Origin: Luminiphilus sp.
GTDB lineage: Bacteria; Pseudomonadota; Gammaproteobacteria; Pseudomonadales; Halieaceae
Assembly (NCBI GenBank): GCA_016779445.1
Contig: JADHNP010000004.1
Span: 1 to 61,883, forward strand
Direction: 5' to 3'
DNA length: 61,883 bases
In this document: positions 49,187 through 59,383 of the stretch, piece after piece
Numbering within the stretch: position 1 is the stretch's first letter
Layout: the number at the start of each line of letters is the position of its first letter
Translations under genes and position numbers: made by a program
Notes under the pieces: model-generated
What the model was told of the DNA's origin: nothing
Database searches by the model: none
Seen by the model: only the letters and a program-made list of their open reading frames with translations

Positions 49187-51559
49187 ATGGGCCTTTACCG
49201 AACGGGTTGCATAGTGGTGGCAAGCAAGGCAAAAACCGCTGAAAAGACTGAAGAGGCTGATCAGGCCCGCGGTCGGCGGCGTATCCGTGACGTCCTGTTT
49301 ATCAGCGTTGGCGCGATGTGTTTGTTTGTGCTGATGGCGCTTATGACCTTCAGTGAGACGGATCCGGGCTGGTCCGCCAGCGGGACTGGGGTGCCAATCC
49401 AAAACCTGGGTGGTGTGACAGGAGCCTTTTTGGCAGATGTCTTCTACGCCTTGGTAGGCTCGGCCGCTTATTTGGTACCGCTTCTACTCGCCTATCGCGC
49501 AATTTCACTGTTATTCACCGAAGACCAGCATCAAGCCATTGACTGGCAGATGATGGGTTTGCGGACATTGGGATTGCTGCTGTTGGTTGTGTCCGCTACG
49601 GCGCTACTGTCACTCAATGATGGAGGTCTTTCTCACCTACCCCAAGGAGCTGGTGGCATTTTGGGTGCGGCGATCGGAGAGGGTTTCGATCAGGCTTTTA
49701 ATCCGGTGGGGGCCCGGCTGGTTCTGGTGAGCCTGTTTTTACTGGGGCTCACCGTATTTGCCGATATCAGTTGGCTCGGAGTGGTCGACTGGCTGGGAAG
49801 CAAGACGCTCAGCGGCGGGCAACAAGTTAGGCAACGATTCGTGGAAAAAATGGATCAACTGCGCGACCGGCGCGCCAGAGAAAAGCAACTTACAGAGCGT
49901 AAGCTGCAGATTGAACAGCATGTGGCCAAGGAAAAGAAGCGAGCGCCCCCCAAAATTAAGGCCCCCAAGCCAGTCGCTGTCACCGGCACTAAAGTCGAGC
50001 AGGAAAAACAGAAGCCCCTGTTTGATATTCCAGTGTCAGGTGAGCTGCCACCGCTGGATCTTTTAGACGCGCCGAGCGAAATAGGGCAGAGGGGATACTC
50101 TGCTACCGAGCTGGAGTCGCTATCTCGTTTGCTGGAGTTAAAACTCAAAGACTTTGGCATCATCGCAGAGGTGGTTGCCGTCTATCCGGGGCCTGTAGTC
50201 ACCCGCTTTGAAATACAGCCAGCAGCGGGGGTGAAGGTATCAAGAATATCCAATCTAGCCAAGGACTTAGCACGGTCTTTGGCAGTAATCTCTGTCCGAG
50301 TTGTCGAGGTGATTCCTGGTAAGAGCGTGGTCGGGGTTGAAATTCCAAACGCTGATCGTCAGACGGTTAATTTCCGTGATGTGCTTGCCTCCCGGACTTT
50401 TGAGGATTCCAAGTCGCCGCTGACACTGGCACTGGGCCATGACATTGCAGGCGCACCTGTAGTAGCCGATTTAAGCAAAATGCCGCATCTGCTGGTTGCC
50501 GGGACAACGGGCTCCGGCAAGTCGGTCGGGGTAAACTGTATGCTGGTCAGCCTGCTGTACAAGGCGACCCCTGCCGAAGTTCGATTAATACTTGTTGATC
50601 CAAAAATGCTTGAGTTGTCAGTTTACGATGGCATTCCGCACTTACTGACCCCGGTCATTACCGATATGAAGGACGCGGCTAACGGATTACGTTGGTGTGT
50701 TGCGGAGATGGAGCGGCGTTACAAGTTAATGTCGTTGTTGGGCGTGCGGAACCTTCAGGGCTACAACCGAAAAGTGTCTGATGCGCTGAAGCAGGGCAAC
50801 CCCATCCCGGATCCTATGTGGAAAATCGATCCTGTACTGGAACTGACGGGAGAGGAGCAGCCGCATCCCTCCTTGGATAAGCTGCCCAGTATCGTTGTGG
50901 TAATCGATGAATTCGCCGATATGATGATGATAGTCGGCAAAAAGGTGGAAGAGCTCATTGCTCGCATCGCCCAGAAGGCTCGGGCAGCAGGTATTCATCT
51001 AATACTGGCGACTCAGCGTCCTTCTGTGGACGTGATCACAGGTCTGATTAAGGCCAATATTCCATCACGAATCGCCTTTTCTGTGAGCTCCAAGGTCGAC
51101 TCGAGGACCATCTTGGATCAGGGTGGTGCTGATCAGCTTCTGGGCTATGGTGACATGCTCTATTTGCCCGCGGGGTCCAGCGTGCCGGTCCGCATTCACG
51201 GTGCATTTTGTTCGGATGATGAGGTGCATCGAGTAGTGGGTGACTGGAAACGACGGGATGACCCTCAATATCTTGATGGGTTATTGGACGAGGGCGGTCA
51301 AACGCCAGTGACCGCGAATGAAATCCAGACGGCAGCGGCGGGAGATGAAGACCCCGAGGCTGATCCGCTTTACGACGAGGCGGTGGACTATGTGTGTCGA
51401 AGCCGGCGCGCCTCTATTTCCTCTGTGCAGCGTAAGTTAAGAATTGGGTATAACCGGGCAGCCCGCCTGATTGAGACGATGGAGATGGCGGGCGTCGTAT
51501 CCGAGATGGGCAGTAACGGCCAACGAGAGGTACTGGCGCCACCGCCGCGGGAAGACTAA
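49187..51559 (+). CDS. ftsK: DNA translocase FtsK
   Basis: FtsK pumps DNA at the septum and activates XerCD recombination at dif. The 790 residues have four N-terminal membrane helices (about 36-56, 85-106, 125-143, 175-195) and a short charged linker (about 210-300). The motor has Walker A GTTGSGKS at 439-446 and Walker [11 protein letters not shown], and a winged-helix gamma domain closes the C-terminus (about 725-785). The linker is much shorter than in E. coli (1329 residues) and similar to Pseudomonas. The start may instead be a GTG at 49214 or 49217, which gives a more usual N-terminus; neither has a clear ribosome-binding site. Confidence 0.96.
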   Translation: MGLYRTGCIVVASKAKTAEKTEEADQARGRRRIRDVLFISVGAMCLFVLMALMTFSETDPGWSASGTGVPIQNLGGVTGAFLADVFYALVGSAAYLVPLLLAYRAISLLFTEDQHQAIDWQMMGLRTLGLLLLVVSATALLSLNDGGLSHLPQGAGGILGAAIGEGFDQAFNPVGARLVLVSLFLLGLTVFADISWLGVVDWLGSKTLSGGQQVRQRFVEKMDQLRDRRAREKQLTERKLQIEQHVAKEKKRAPPKIKAPKPVAVTGTKVEQEKQKPLFDIPVSGELPPLDLLDAPSEIGQRGYSATELESLSRLLELKLKDFGIIAEVVAVYPGPVVTRFEIQPAAGVKVSRISNLAKDLARSLAVISVRVVEVIPGKSVVGVEIPNADRQTVNFRDVLASRTFEDSKSPLTLALGHDIAGAPVVADLSKMPHLLVAGTTGSGKSVGVNCMLVSLLYKATPAEVRLILVDPKMLELSVYDGIPHLLTPVITDMKDAANGLRWCVAEMERRYKLMSLLGVRNLQGYNRKVSDALKQGNPIPDPMWKIDPVLELTGEEQPHPSLDKLPSIVVVIDEFADMMMIVGKKVEELIARIAQKARAAGIHLILATQRPSVDVITGLIKANIPSRIAFSVSSKVDSRTILDQGGADQLLGYGDMLYLPAGSSVPVRIHGAFCSDDEVHRVVGDWKRRDDPQYLDGLLDEGGQTPVTANEIQTAAAGDEDPEADPLYDEAVDYVCRSRRASISSVQRKLRIGYNRAARLIETMEMAGVVSEMGSNGQREVLAPPPRED

Positions 51560-52126
51560 ATGCAGCATTTACCCCTATCGATTTTTATTTGGCTGTTTGC
51601 TCCCGCTATGGTTTACGCCGACGTGTTGCATGACCTTGCAGAAAAACACAGTTTTGCTGGACGGTTTACACAGAGAGTGATCAGTCCGGAGGCGACTGTG
51701 CTGGAGACCGCCACTGGCCAATTCCGGTTATTGCGCCCGGATTATTTTTGGTGGGAGATTGAGTCACCTGAACGCCAATTGTTGATTGCGGTGGGCGATA
51801 CATTGACGCAAATCGATTGGGATTTAGAGGTGGTGGTAGAGCGGGAAATTACAAATGAAACGCGCAGCTCATTGCACTGGTTACTCGCTCCTCGGTCAGA
51901 GCTGGAGAGCGCTTTTGAGATAACATTGTCAGATGCTGAGGCGCTGTTAACGCCTGTTGGAGACGGTTCAGGCGTCTTGAGCATTGCCATCAGCCGTGTG
52001 AGCGATGAGGCTTGGACGCTCAGAATTACCGACTTGGGTCGTCAGGTGCTGGAGTTCTCTCTCCTCGAAAACCCGGAATTATCCATAGAAGTCAGCGCGT
52101 TTGACGTGCCAGAAACCGCCTTTTAG
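51560..52126 (+). CDS. lolA: Outer-membrane lipoprotein carrier LolA
   Basis: LolA ferries lipoproteins across the periplasm from LolCDE to LolB. Its 188 residues include a signal peptide (1-20, cleavage after VYA). The mature part shows GRFTQRVISPEATVLETATGQF and RPDYFWWEIESPERQLLIAVGDTL, the typical LolA half-barrel strands with the aromatic cavity. The ATG follows the ftsK stop with no gap, so translation is coupled. ftsK-lolA-rarA-serS is a conserved string. Confidence 0.95.
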   Translation: MQHLPLSIFIWLFAPAMVYADVLHDLAEKHSFAGRFTQRVISPEATVLETATGQFRLLRPDYFWWEIESPERQLLIAVGDTLTQIDWDLEVVVEREITNETRSSLHWLLAPRSELESAFEITLSDAEALLTPVGDGSGVLSIAISRVSDEAWTLRITDLGRQVLEFSLLENPELSIEVSAFDVPETAF

Positions 52127-52147
52127 AAAACGTTCGGAACATTTTGT

Positions 52148-53476
52148 ATGACAGAAGGGGATCTATTTGAGGTGGTGCGTCCGGCACATGAACCGCTCGC
52201 CTCCAGGATGCGACCCCAATCTTTGGAGCAACTGGTGGGGCAGAACCATCTCTTGGGTCCCGGCAAACCGTTACGCCACGCGATTGAATCCGGCAAGCTG
52301 CACTCTTTCCTGCTCTGGGGGCCGCCCGGCGTCGGTAAAACGACCCTGGCACGGATGGTTGCTGGCTACAGCGGCGCCTTGTTTATTCAGGTATCCGCCG
52401 TGTTCTCGGGGATCAAAGATATCCGTGAGGCCGTCGATCAGGCGAGAGCAGCTGCGGCACGACAGCGCGCGACAGTCTTATTCGTTGACGAGATTCATCG
52501 CTTCAACAAGAGTCAGCAAGATGCGTTCCTTCCTCACATCGAGGACGGAACAGTATTCTTTGTCGGTGCCACAACGGAAAATCCCTCCTTCGAAATCAAC
52601 AACGCTTTACTCTCCCGACTACGAGTCTATAAATTAGAGCCGGTTACCGGTGCAGAACTGACCGGTTTGCTGCAGAGGGCCCTGGCAGATTGCTATCCTG
52701 AGATCGAAGTAGAAGCAGATTTTTTGAGTAGCTTGAGTCGCTTGGCCGACGGCGATGTCCGGCAGGGTCTGAACTTGCTTGAGCTGTCCGTGAGTCTCGC
52801 ATCTCGCAAAGGTTCAATTTGTCGTCTTCAGCAGGACCTACTTCATGACGTGGCAAGTGCGACTTCACCGCGGTTTGACAAACGAGGCGATGCGTTTTTC
52901 GACCAGATCAGTGCTTTGCACAAAGCAATCAGAGGCTCTGATCCCGACGCCGCGCTGTACTGGCTTGCTCGAATGCTGACAGCGGGTTGCGACCCGCTTT
53001 ATGTTGGCAGGCGCTGTATTCGAATAGCATCTGAGGACATTGGTTTGGCAGACCCACGGGCCTTGCATCTGGTAATTGATGCAGTATCTGCGCTAGAGCG
53101 ATTGGGGAGCCCCGAAGGAGAACTTGCGCTAGCCCAGGCTGTCACCTATCTGGCGTGCGCAGCCAAAAGTAACGCGGTATATCGAGCTTTTGACAGCGCC
53201 ATGGAAGCGGCGCGAAGTACCGGTTCTCTTGATGTGCCTTTGCATTTGCGTAACGCGCCCACGCGATTAATGCGGGAGCAAGGGCACGGGAAAGGCTATC
53301 ATTATGCGCATGACGCAGAGGATGGTTTTTCGCCTGGCCAGCAATACTTTCCTGATGGTCTAGCACCGATGGTATTTTATGAGCCAACGGGGAGAGGATT
53401 GGAGCAGCGTATCAGCGACAAGTTGACACATTGGCGCGCTTTAAACCAAAAATCAGAAGGCAAAGTGCCCAGCTAG
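52148..53476 (+). CDS. rarA: Replication-associated recombination protein RarA (MgsA)
   Basis: RarA is an AAA+ ATPase acting at stalled replication forks. The 442 residues hold Walker A GPPGVGKTT at 58-66, Walker B LFVDEIHRFNKSQQDAFLPHIE, sensor 1 GATTENPSFE, and the family C-terminal tetramerisation region with GCDPLYVGRRCIRIASEDIGLADP. It starts 21 bases after lolA and belongs to the same unit. Confidence 0.96.
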   Translation: MTEGDLFEVVRPAHEPLASRMRPQSLEQLVGQNHLLGPGKPLRHAIESGKLHSFLLWGPPGVGKTTLARMVAGYSGALFIQVSAVFSGIKDIREAVDQARAAAARQRATVLFVDEIHRFNKSQQDAFLPHIEDGTVFFVGATTENPSFEINNALLSRLRVYKLEPVTGAELTGLLQRALADCYPEIEVEADFLSSLSRLADGDVRQGLNLLELSVSLASRKGSICRLQQDLLHDVASATSPRFDKRGDAFFDQISALHKAIRGSDPDAALYWLARMLTAGCDPLYVGRRCIRIASEDIGLADPRALHLVIDAVSALERLGSPEGELALAQAVTYLACAAKSNAVYRAFDSAMEAARSTGSLDVPLHLRNAPTRLMREQGHGKGYHYAHDAEDGFSPGQQYFPDGLAPMVFYEPTGRGLEQRISDKLTHWRALNQKSEGKVPS

Positions 53477-53579
53477 ACACTGGTATATAGCCACCTAAAT
53501 CCCGGCTCGAGAGGCGTGCGGGGGTCAGACAGCGGTGATTTCGGTTACACTCCGGCTCCCCAAAAAAGGCGACGGCTTC

Positions 53580-54878
53580 ATGCTTGATATTAAAGCAATT
53601 CGACAAGATCCCCAGCGTGTAGTGGACGCGTTGTCAAAGCGCGCTGTGCAATTTGATTTGGTGCAGTTCGAGGCTCTGGATGCGCGTCGAAAAGACGCTG
53701 ACGTTAGGGCTCAAGGGTTACTCGCGGAGAGGAAGGCTGCCTCCAAAAAAATCGGCGAGCTGGTCTCTTCTGGTCGCTCGGTTGAGGAAGCCAAGACGGA
53801 AGTGGAGCAGGTCCTGTCCAAAATATCGAGTGAGTTGGAGGCTGCGACCGAGGAAGCCAGCTCAGTGCAAGCTCAGTTGGATGAGCTATTGCTCCGCACG
53901 CCCAATCTGCCCGATGACAGAGTGCCTTTCGGCGCGTCAGAGGCAGAAAACGTAGAGGTACTGCGTTGGGGGACGCCAAAGCAGTTTTCCTTCTCGCCCA
54001 AGGACCATGTTGATCTGGGAGAAGCGCTGGGGCAAATCGATATTGAGGCCGCAGGGCGTATTGCCGGCTCTCGGTTTTCGGTTTTGAGAGGCGATCTTGC
54101 GCGACTGCATCGGGCACTGATCCAATTTATGCTGGATCGTCACACCATAGAACATGGTTACACCGAGCTCTACGTACCTTATATCGTCAATGAGGCGTCT
54201 CTGACGGGCACGGGTAATCTGCCGAAATTTGCTGAGGATCTCTTTAAGCTGGAGGGTGATCAGGGGTTCTACCTAGCACCAACTGCGGAGGTGCCAGTTA
54301 CCAACATTGCAAGAGACAGGATCTATGACGCAGCGGATTTGGGTGAGGAGGGTATTCGTTACGTTGCGCACACGCCTTGTTTTCGTAGCGAGGCCGGCAG
54401 CTACGGACGAGATACTCGGGGGTTGATCAGGCAGCATCAATTTGAGAAGGTCGAGCTGGTCCGTATTGCTCGCCCGGACCGGTCAGAGGCCGATTTGGAG
54501 GCGCTGACGGGGCATGCCGAGGCGATTCTTCAGGCGCTGGAGTTACCTTATCGAAAGGTGATGTTGTGTGGCGGCGATCTCGGATTCAGTTCAGCAATGA
54601 CCTACGACCTTGAGGTATGGCTGCCCGGACAGTCTGCGTATCGAGAGATTTCAAGTTGCTCCAATTTTGGCGATTTTCAGGCGCGTCGCCTTCAGGCTCG
54701 ATGGCGCAATCCGACTACGGGAAAGCCTGAGTTGGTGCACACGCTGAACGGGTCGGGGTTGGCCGTGGGTAGAACCCTTGTCGCGATCTTGGAAAATGGC
54801 CAGAACGCCGACGGTAGTATTGCGGTGCCCGCGATTATGCAACCCTATTTAGGTGGGCAGAGCAAAATAGGGCCGTGA
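53580..54878 (+). CDS. serS: Seryl-tRNA synthetase
   Basis: SerRS charges tRNA-Ser and tRNA-Sec. From ATG 53580 ([15 protein letters not shown]) it has 432 residues, near E. coli (430). The N-terminal antiparallel coiled-coil arm covers about 30-105. Class II motif 2 is [21 protein letters not shown] and motif 3 is [16 protein letters not shown]. The in-frame extension to 53535 is not typical. It ends 15 bases before the convergent prc stop; no terminator fits between them. Confidence 0.97.
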   Translation: MLDIKAIRQDPQRVVDALSKRAVQFDLVQFEALDARRKDADVRAQGLLAERKAASKKIGELVSSGRSVEEAKTEVEQVLSKISSELEAATEEASSVQAQLDELLLRTPNLPDDRVPFGASEAENVEVLRWGTPKQFSFSPKDHVDLGEALGQIDIEAAGRIAGSRFSVLRGDLARLHRALIQFMLDRHTIEHGYTELYVPYIVNEASLTGTGNLPKFAEDLFKLEGDQGFYLAPTAEVPVTNIARDRIYDAADLGEEGIRYVAHTPCFRSEAGSYGRDTRGLIRQHQFEKVELVRIARPDRSEADLEALTGHAEAILQALELPYRKVMLCGGDLGFSSAMTYDLEVWLPGQSAYREISSCSNFGDFQARRLQARWRNPTTGKPELVHTLNGSGLAVGRTLVAILENGQNADGSIAVPAIMQPYLGGQSKIGP

Positions 54879-54893
54879 CGATAGCTTCCAAGG

Positions 54894-57035
54894 CTACAAC
54901 CCTTTGTTACCGTGATTTTGCGCTCGTAGAGCGATACTCGTGTCCGGGCGCATCGCTACGGAATCGACCAGAATTCGCCCCGTCTCGAGCAATAAAACGT
55001 CAGCAGTTGCCTCTTCTCGAGTGTCCTCGGGTGATTCTGAGCTAGGCTCTGATGTGGTCGTTGTTTGCTCTGAAGGCGTCATTGCGTCCTCAGCATCGTC
55101 GTTGGCACTCGCCAGACTCTCAAGTGTCGCTAATCCCTTGGCTGATCGACGGCGGTTTTCGATAGCTAGTGCTTTCGCTTCTTGCTCGTCACGCATAGCC
55201 AGGCGACCGGACTCCTGAAGCGGGAGGGCGCTTACTTTGCGTGCTTCTCGCGCCATTTCAACTTGATCCTCCAGGTAACGATAATCAGGATCGTTGGCCG
55301 CCCGCTGCTGGTGTCGAGCCATTAAGCCCGGCAGAATCGTGTTGTAATCTTGGTAGCGGTTGAAGCGGGCCGGCGAGATTTGATCCCAAGACAGCGCGTT
55401 GTCCAGCGCGCTCTCGCCAATCTGAGCCGGATCAAATACTGAAGGGTAATCGATATCGGGGAGTACGCCCTTGTGTTGAGTACTACCGCCGGATATTCGA
55501 TAGAACTTACTTTCTGTGATCTTGAGCTGGCCCTCTTGCAGCGGCACCAAGGATTGAACGGTGCCTTTCCCAAAGGACTGTTCTCCCACGACAATACCGC
55601 GACCATAGTCCTGAATGGCCCCAGCAAATATCTCGGATGCCGACGCGCTCAGGCGATTAATCATCACTGCTAAGGGCCCCTCGTAATAATTGGAGCGGCG
55701 CCGTTTTCCATCACGCCACACCCGGCTCTCGGCCGAGCGGATTTGCACCGTCGGACCATACTCTATGAATAATCCTGTCAGCTGATTAGCTTCCTGTAGA
55801 GAGCCGCCACCATTGTCCCGAAGGTCGATCACAAGGCCCTCCACACCTGCAGCCACTAATTCATCAATGAGGCGCTTCACGTCTCGAGTCGTCGAACGGT
55901 AGTTTTTATCTCCTCGACGATAGGCTTCAAAATCGATGTAAAAAGCCGGAATGTCGATGACGCCAATGCGATGCTTTACCTCGCTTTCGTCTTCGAACTC
56001 AATAATTTCCTTTTGAGCCGCCTGTTCCTCTAGCTTTACTTCATTGCGCTGTATCGGAACCACACGACGCTCGTCTGTTTTGCCCTTACCGGGAATGACC
56101 TCCAAACGCACTGTCGTATTTTGCGGGCCACGAATGAGGTCAACGATCTCATCGAGCCTCCAGCCGACCACGTCTTCGATTGGACCCTCATCTCCTTGGC
56201 CAACCCCGATAATGAGATCAGAGGGTCGTAACTGTCCCTGCTTATCCGCTGGACCCGCTGGCACCAGGCGAGCAACTTTGGCGTATTCATCGTCTATTTG
56301 AAGAATCGCACCAATACCCTCAAAAGACAGGCTCATGTTGATGTCGAAGTTTTCGGCACGTCGTGGCGAAAAATAATTGGTATGCGGATCGTATTGCTCC
56401 GCAAGTGTATTCGCGTAGATCTGGAAAACGTCTTGCGCGTTATATTGATCCAAACGATTCAGTTGATTTTGGTACCGACGCTCGAGCGTGATGGGTATCT
56501 CTTCAGGTGCTTTGTCGGCCATTTTGAGACTCAGCGCCTGATTCTTTAACCGCTTTCGCCACCGATCATCAAGTTCAGATGTGTCATCCGCCCATGGCAT
56601 TAACGAGTGATCAATAACCAGAAACTCTTCAACGCTATAATCGAAGCTCGCTAAGGTGTCGGGAAGCGACGCTAGAATGCTTTCAAGACGCTCCTTAAGC
56701 CTTTGATGATAGCGGTCGAACATCGTAAACGCGGGATCGAGGTTGCCGCTTCTGCCAGCGTTATCGAGTTCCAAGCGCCATTTTGCAAATTCCGAAATAT
56801 CCGCAGCATCGAAAAACATTCTTTGCGGATCAAGCGCATCGATATAGGCCGCAAAGTGCTGCGCGGAAAGGCTGTCATCGTAGCGACGACTGGCGTAATG
56901 TCGCTCCTCTATAACCTCCACGAGCTCCTTAAGCGTGGCACTCTGAGCCTCAGTTGGAGCGAGGGGATACGCTGGCGCGACGATCATGGCCGCGTAGCAA
57001 AAACCAACACTGCGTAATAAAGTCTTCATCGACAA
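54894..57035 (-). CDS. prc: Periplasmic tail-specific protease Prc
   Basis: Prc degrades periplasmic proteins with nonpolar C-termini and, in E. coli with NlpI, trims the peptidoglycan hydrolase MepS. The 713 residues comprise a signal peptide (about 1-26), an N-terminal helical domain, a PDZ domain (about 230-330, SFEGIGAILQIDDEYAKV), the S41 core with the Ser of the SASASE box and Lys of FGKGTVQS, and a C-terminal DUF3340-like helical region. A TTG at 57035 has GAGGAG nine bases upstream and is the preferred start; an ATG two codons later has it 15 bases away. The tail beyond residue 640 is Ser/Thr/Glu-rich. Confidence 0.95.
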   Translation of the reverse strand: MSMKTLLRSVGFCYAAMIVAPAYPLAPTEAQSATLKELVEVIEERHYASRRYDDSLSAQHFAAYIDALDPQRMFFDAADISEFAKWRLELDNAGRSGNLDPAFTMFDRYHQRLKERLESILASLPDTLASFDYSVEEFLVIDHSLMPWADDTSELDDRWRKRLKNQALSLKMADKAPEEIPITLERRYQNQLNRLDQYNAQDVFQIYANTLAEQYDPHTNYFSPRRAENFDINMSLSFEGIGAILQIDDEYAKVARLVPAGPADKQGQLRPSDLIIGVGQGDEGPIEDVVGWRLDEIVDLIRGPQNTTVRLEVIPGKGKTDERRVVPIQRNEVKLEEQAAQKEIIEFEDESEVKHRIGVIDIPAFYIDFEAYRRGDKNYRSTTRDVKRLIDELVAAGVEGLVIDLRDNGGGSLQEANQLTGLFIEYGPTVQIRSAESRVWRDGKRRRSNYYEGPLAVMINRLSASASEIFAGAIQDYGRGIVVGEQSFGKGTVQSLVPLQEGQLKITESKFYRISGGSTQHKGVLPDIDYPSVFDPAQIGESALDNALSWDQISPARFNRYQDYNTILPGLMARHQQRAANDPDYRYLEDQVEMAREARKVSALPLQESGRLAMRDEQEAKALAIENRRRSAKGLATLESLASANDDAEDAMTPSEQTTTTSEPSSESPEDTREEATADVLLLETGRILVDSVAMRPDTSIALRAQNHGNKGL

Positions 57036-57090
57036 AATCTAGATCTCCTCACACCCCGGTTGCACCTCACATCCCCTAAGCCTAATAGAG

Positions 57091-58272
57091 TCAGAAAGAA
57101 TGACCAAACCTGAGGTATATGGCTTCGTTATCACTTTTACCCTTGGCTAATTCCAATCGGATCAATATTGATGCAGCTTCATCTAGTACGTAGGAGACTC
57201 CCACACCAACAGAGGGGTAGGTGTTGTCTTTGCAGTCTATATCTCTTCCGGTGATATCGTCTCCAAACTGGCAACCCACTCCACCAAAAGCAACAAGACC
57301 CAGTTTCCTTGAAAGGGGGAATCGTCCATCCACCAAAAGGTGGGTGAAGTGCTGAGACAGATAGTTGCCCATCGTGTAACCCGGCAACGAGACCGATGAG
57401 TAACCCGATAGCGGTGCATCTGAGGTGAAACGGCCTTTGATTTGAAGGGCGAGAACAGGCGGCCGGTTACTGCGCCCGGACGAGAGGCGATCTATTGCGC
57501 GGTACCAGCGGAGGTCGGCAAAACCCACGTCAAAAGAGGACTCTCCGCCAAAAGTCTCCCGGTAGGCGAAGTTGTGAAAGGTTAAGAGATGTCCCGACTC
57601 GGGCGTTCTTTGCTGGTCCATTGTATCGTGCTGCAGAACCAGTCCCAGCCCGGTGGCGTCAAAGCCCGACAGGCCCACGAGGTTTAGCATTCCATCCATC
57701 AGTCCATCGGCACCCACTGCGTAGTTTGTGCTGACGCCCTGTATTCCGGCAAACCAGCCTGCCTTGTGAAGTTGGTGGAGATAACGAAATCCCATCGTAT
57801 GCACGGTGTCCTGCGTCTCGACTGCTTGTCCAGTGCCCAGAAAATCGTCGTACTCGTTATTGATCTGGGCGCCCCCCAGCAGCATGGTCAGCCGGCGTGA
57901 GTCCGCTCTCCAATAAAGCTGAGCGCCTATGCCACCCGATATCGAGTCAGTGTCGGAATAGGATACCGAGAGTCCTAGCATCGACGGAGTAGATTCGGAC
58001 TCCAACTGTTTCAAGTAGGCAATGACGCCGCCAAGATTGGTGCCCAATTTTGGGTCAGCGGCCAACGTCGGCGTAATAAGCCATGACTTTTGTTCGTCTG
58101 ATTTGCTGCTCTTTGCCTCTACGGTGCCATCCGTATCTTCGGGCTGCATGTCTTCGGGCGGCGATCCTGTTGGCACCGGAGCGGCTGATAGCGCCGCGGA
58201 AAAAAATGAGAAGAGCACGAGTAGCCCCAATGAGGAGGCTCCCCGTGATGTATTGAATATTGGATAAATCAT
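57091..58272 (-). CDS. Omp85-like (Bac_surface_Ag) outer-membrane barrel without POTRA
   Basis: A 393-residue secreted protein: signal peptide (about 14-31), a short acidic linker (35-65), then a beta-barrel with alternating hydrophobic strands ending in YLRFGHSF, with the terminal Phe typical of outer-membrane proteins. The segment GLGLVLQHDTMDQQRTPESG resembles the D15/BamA/TamA barrel signature (DTRD-x-x-PxxG), and LPGYTMGNYLSQ takes the place of RGY. There is no room for POTRA domains, so it is a small stand-alone barrel. Function is unknown; members have been suggested to be transporters or lipid-related. It is 55 bases upstream of prc on the same strand. Confidence 0.75.
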   Translation of the reverse strand: MIYPIFNTSRGASSLGLLVLFSFFSAALSAAPVPTGSPPEDMQPEDTDGTVEAKSSKSDEQKSWLITPTLAADPKLGTNLGGVIAYLKQLESESTPSMLGLSVSYSDTDSISGGIGAQLYWRADSRRLTMLLGGAQINNEYDDFLGTGQAVETQDTVHTMGFRYLHQLHKAGWFAGIQGVSTNYAVGADGLMDGMLNLVGLSGFDATGLGLVLQHDTMDQQRTPESGHLLTFHNFAYRETFGGESSFDVGFADLRWYRAIDRLSSGRSNRPPVLALQIKGRFTSDAPLSGYSSVSLPGYTMGNYLSQHFTHLLVDGRFPLSRKLGLVAFGGVGCQFGDDITGRDIDCKDNTYPSVGVGVSYVLDEAASILIRLELAKGKSDNEAIYLRFGHSF

Positions 58273-58411
58273 AAGAATCTTCTTAACTCTCTTTACCGTT
58301 GGCGTCGATCGAGCTCAATGACATGCTGGTGTCAGTTCGTTGGGGCGTGACGGGTTTCTGTCGAGAGTGCCATAGGGCCAGTGTAACAGGCGGATGAAAT
58401 GTGCAGGTCGC

Positions 58412-59383
58412 CTAATGCGACAACTGGGGCGTTTGTAGTGAAGTTAAAGATTCACGCTGTGAGACCGGATTGGTCAGCGTATCGATGAGAGCTCCACAAG
58501 ACTTCATCATCAGCCACGGCAAGCCTGCTTCTTCGAGCCAGGCTTGCGCGTGGCTGTCTGTTTTCAGGCACGCAACCGTCGCGATTGCTCCAGCGGTAAG
58601 GCATCTTTGATCGAGAACGCTCACGGTTATTGGACCGTTAACTGGCCAACCAGTGCGGGGATTCAAGAAATGGCTCAGTGCACGACCATTGTGCTTTATC
58701 GTTCTGGCGTAGTTACCACTTGTTGCAACGGCCGCGTCTTGGAGAGACAACGTAAGCAGGCTGCCGCTACTGTTGGGGTCTCGTATCCCTATTTGCCATG
58801 GTTTGCCGTTTCCTTGTCCGCCAATGACAACGACATCGCCGGCCAGTTCAATCAGCGCAGATGTGATGCCTGCCTCGCGTATTGATGCAGCGACACAATC
58901 GGCAGCATATTCCTTCACGATGCCACCCAGATCGATTTGCATGCCCTGCAGCGGCAGATAAATCGCGTCATTTTTGTATTCGACAAGGTCCCATCCTACC
59001 TTGGGTAAACATTCAGCTAGCTGCGTGGGTGATGCATTGCCGCCACGCTGGAAGTCCCATGCCTTGCGAAGAACGCCTGACGTGATATCGAATAATCCGT
59101 CAGAGGCCGCCCAAAGTTCGCCTGCAAAATTGAGAAGTGTTGACATTTCAGTGTCGATTTCAGTTTGGATCCCCGAGCCGGCGCGCCGATTTATGGTGCT
59201 GATAAGACTGTCTGTTCGAAATCGACTATATCTCGTCTCGAGACAGGTGAGTTTGGCAAGCAGCGCATCAAGGAGCGGTTCGTAGTTGTCGAAAGGGCGC
59301 TTTGCAGTATCAATGACAATGCAGGCGGGACCTCCCATCATTTTAAATCGCCGCTCTATACGGTGCGACGTGTTGTTAGTCAT
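58412..59383 (-). CDS. ApbE-like FAD:protein FMN transferase, non-canonical
   Basis: ApbE enzymes attach FMN from FAD covalently to Thr/Ser of target proteins. This 323-residue member keeps the fold motifs: ASDGLFDITSG (95-103), IDLGGIVKEYAAD (150-162), SGNYAR (222-227) and HFLNPRTGWPV (238-248). Differences from canonical ApbE: Gly is replaced by Glu158 after the Lys of DLGGxxKG, and the Mg-binding Asp of TADALAT is Gly265 (LTAGAIAT). It lacks a signal peptide or lipobox, so it is probably cytosolic. The ATG overlaps the DUF3570 stop by eight bases. No obvious flavinylation target (FMN-bind domain) is in the window. Confidence 0.85.
   Translation of the reverse strand: MTNNTSHRIERRFKMMGGPACIVIDTAKRPFDNYEPLLDALLAKLTCLETRYSRFRTDSLISTINRRAGSGIQTEIDTEMSTLLNFAGELWAASDGLFDITSGVLRKAWDFQRGGNASPTQLAECLPKVGWDLVEYKNDAIYLPLQGMQIDLGGIVKEYAADCVAASIREAGITSALIELAGDVVVIGGQGNGKPWQIGIRDPNSSGSLLTLSLQDAAVATSGNYARTIKHNGRALSHFLNPRTGWPVNGPITVSVLDQRCLTAGAIATVACLKTDSHAQAWLEEAGLPWLMMKSCGALIDTLTNPVSQRESLTSLQTPQLSH

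Noticed and set aside
49183-49188. TAATAT as the -10 of an ftsK promoter
   Set aside because: It overlaps the candidate ATG and has no -35 at 16-18 bases; too weak to list.
54940-55218. Ser-rich plus-strand frame inside prc
   Set aside because: It is the antisense shadow of the Ser/Thr/Glu-rich prc tail, with no ribosome-binding site or similarity.
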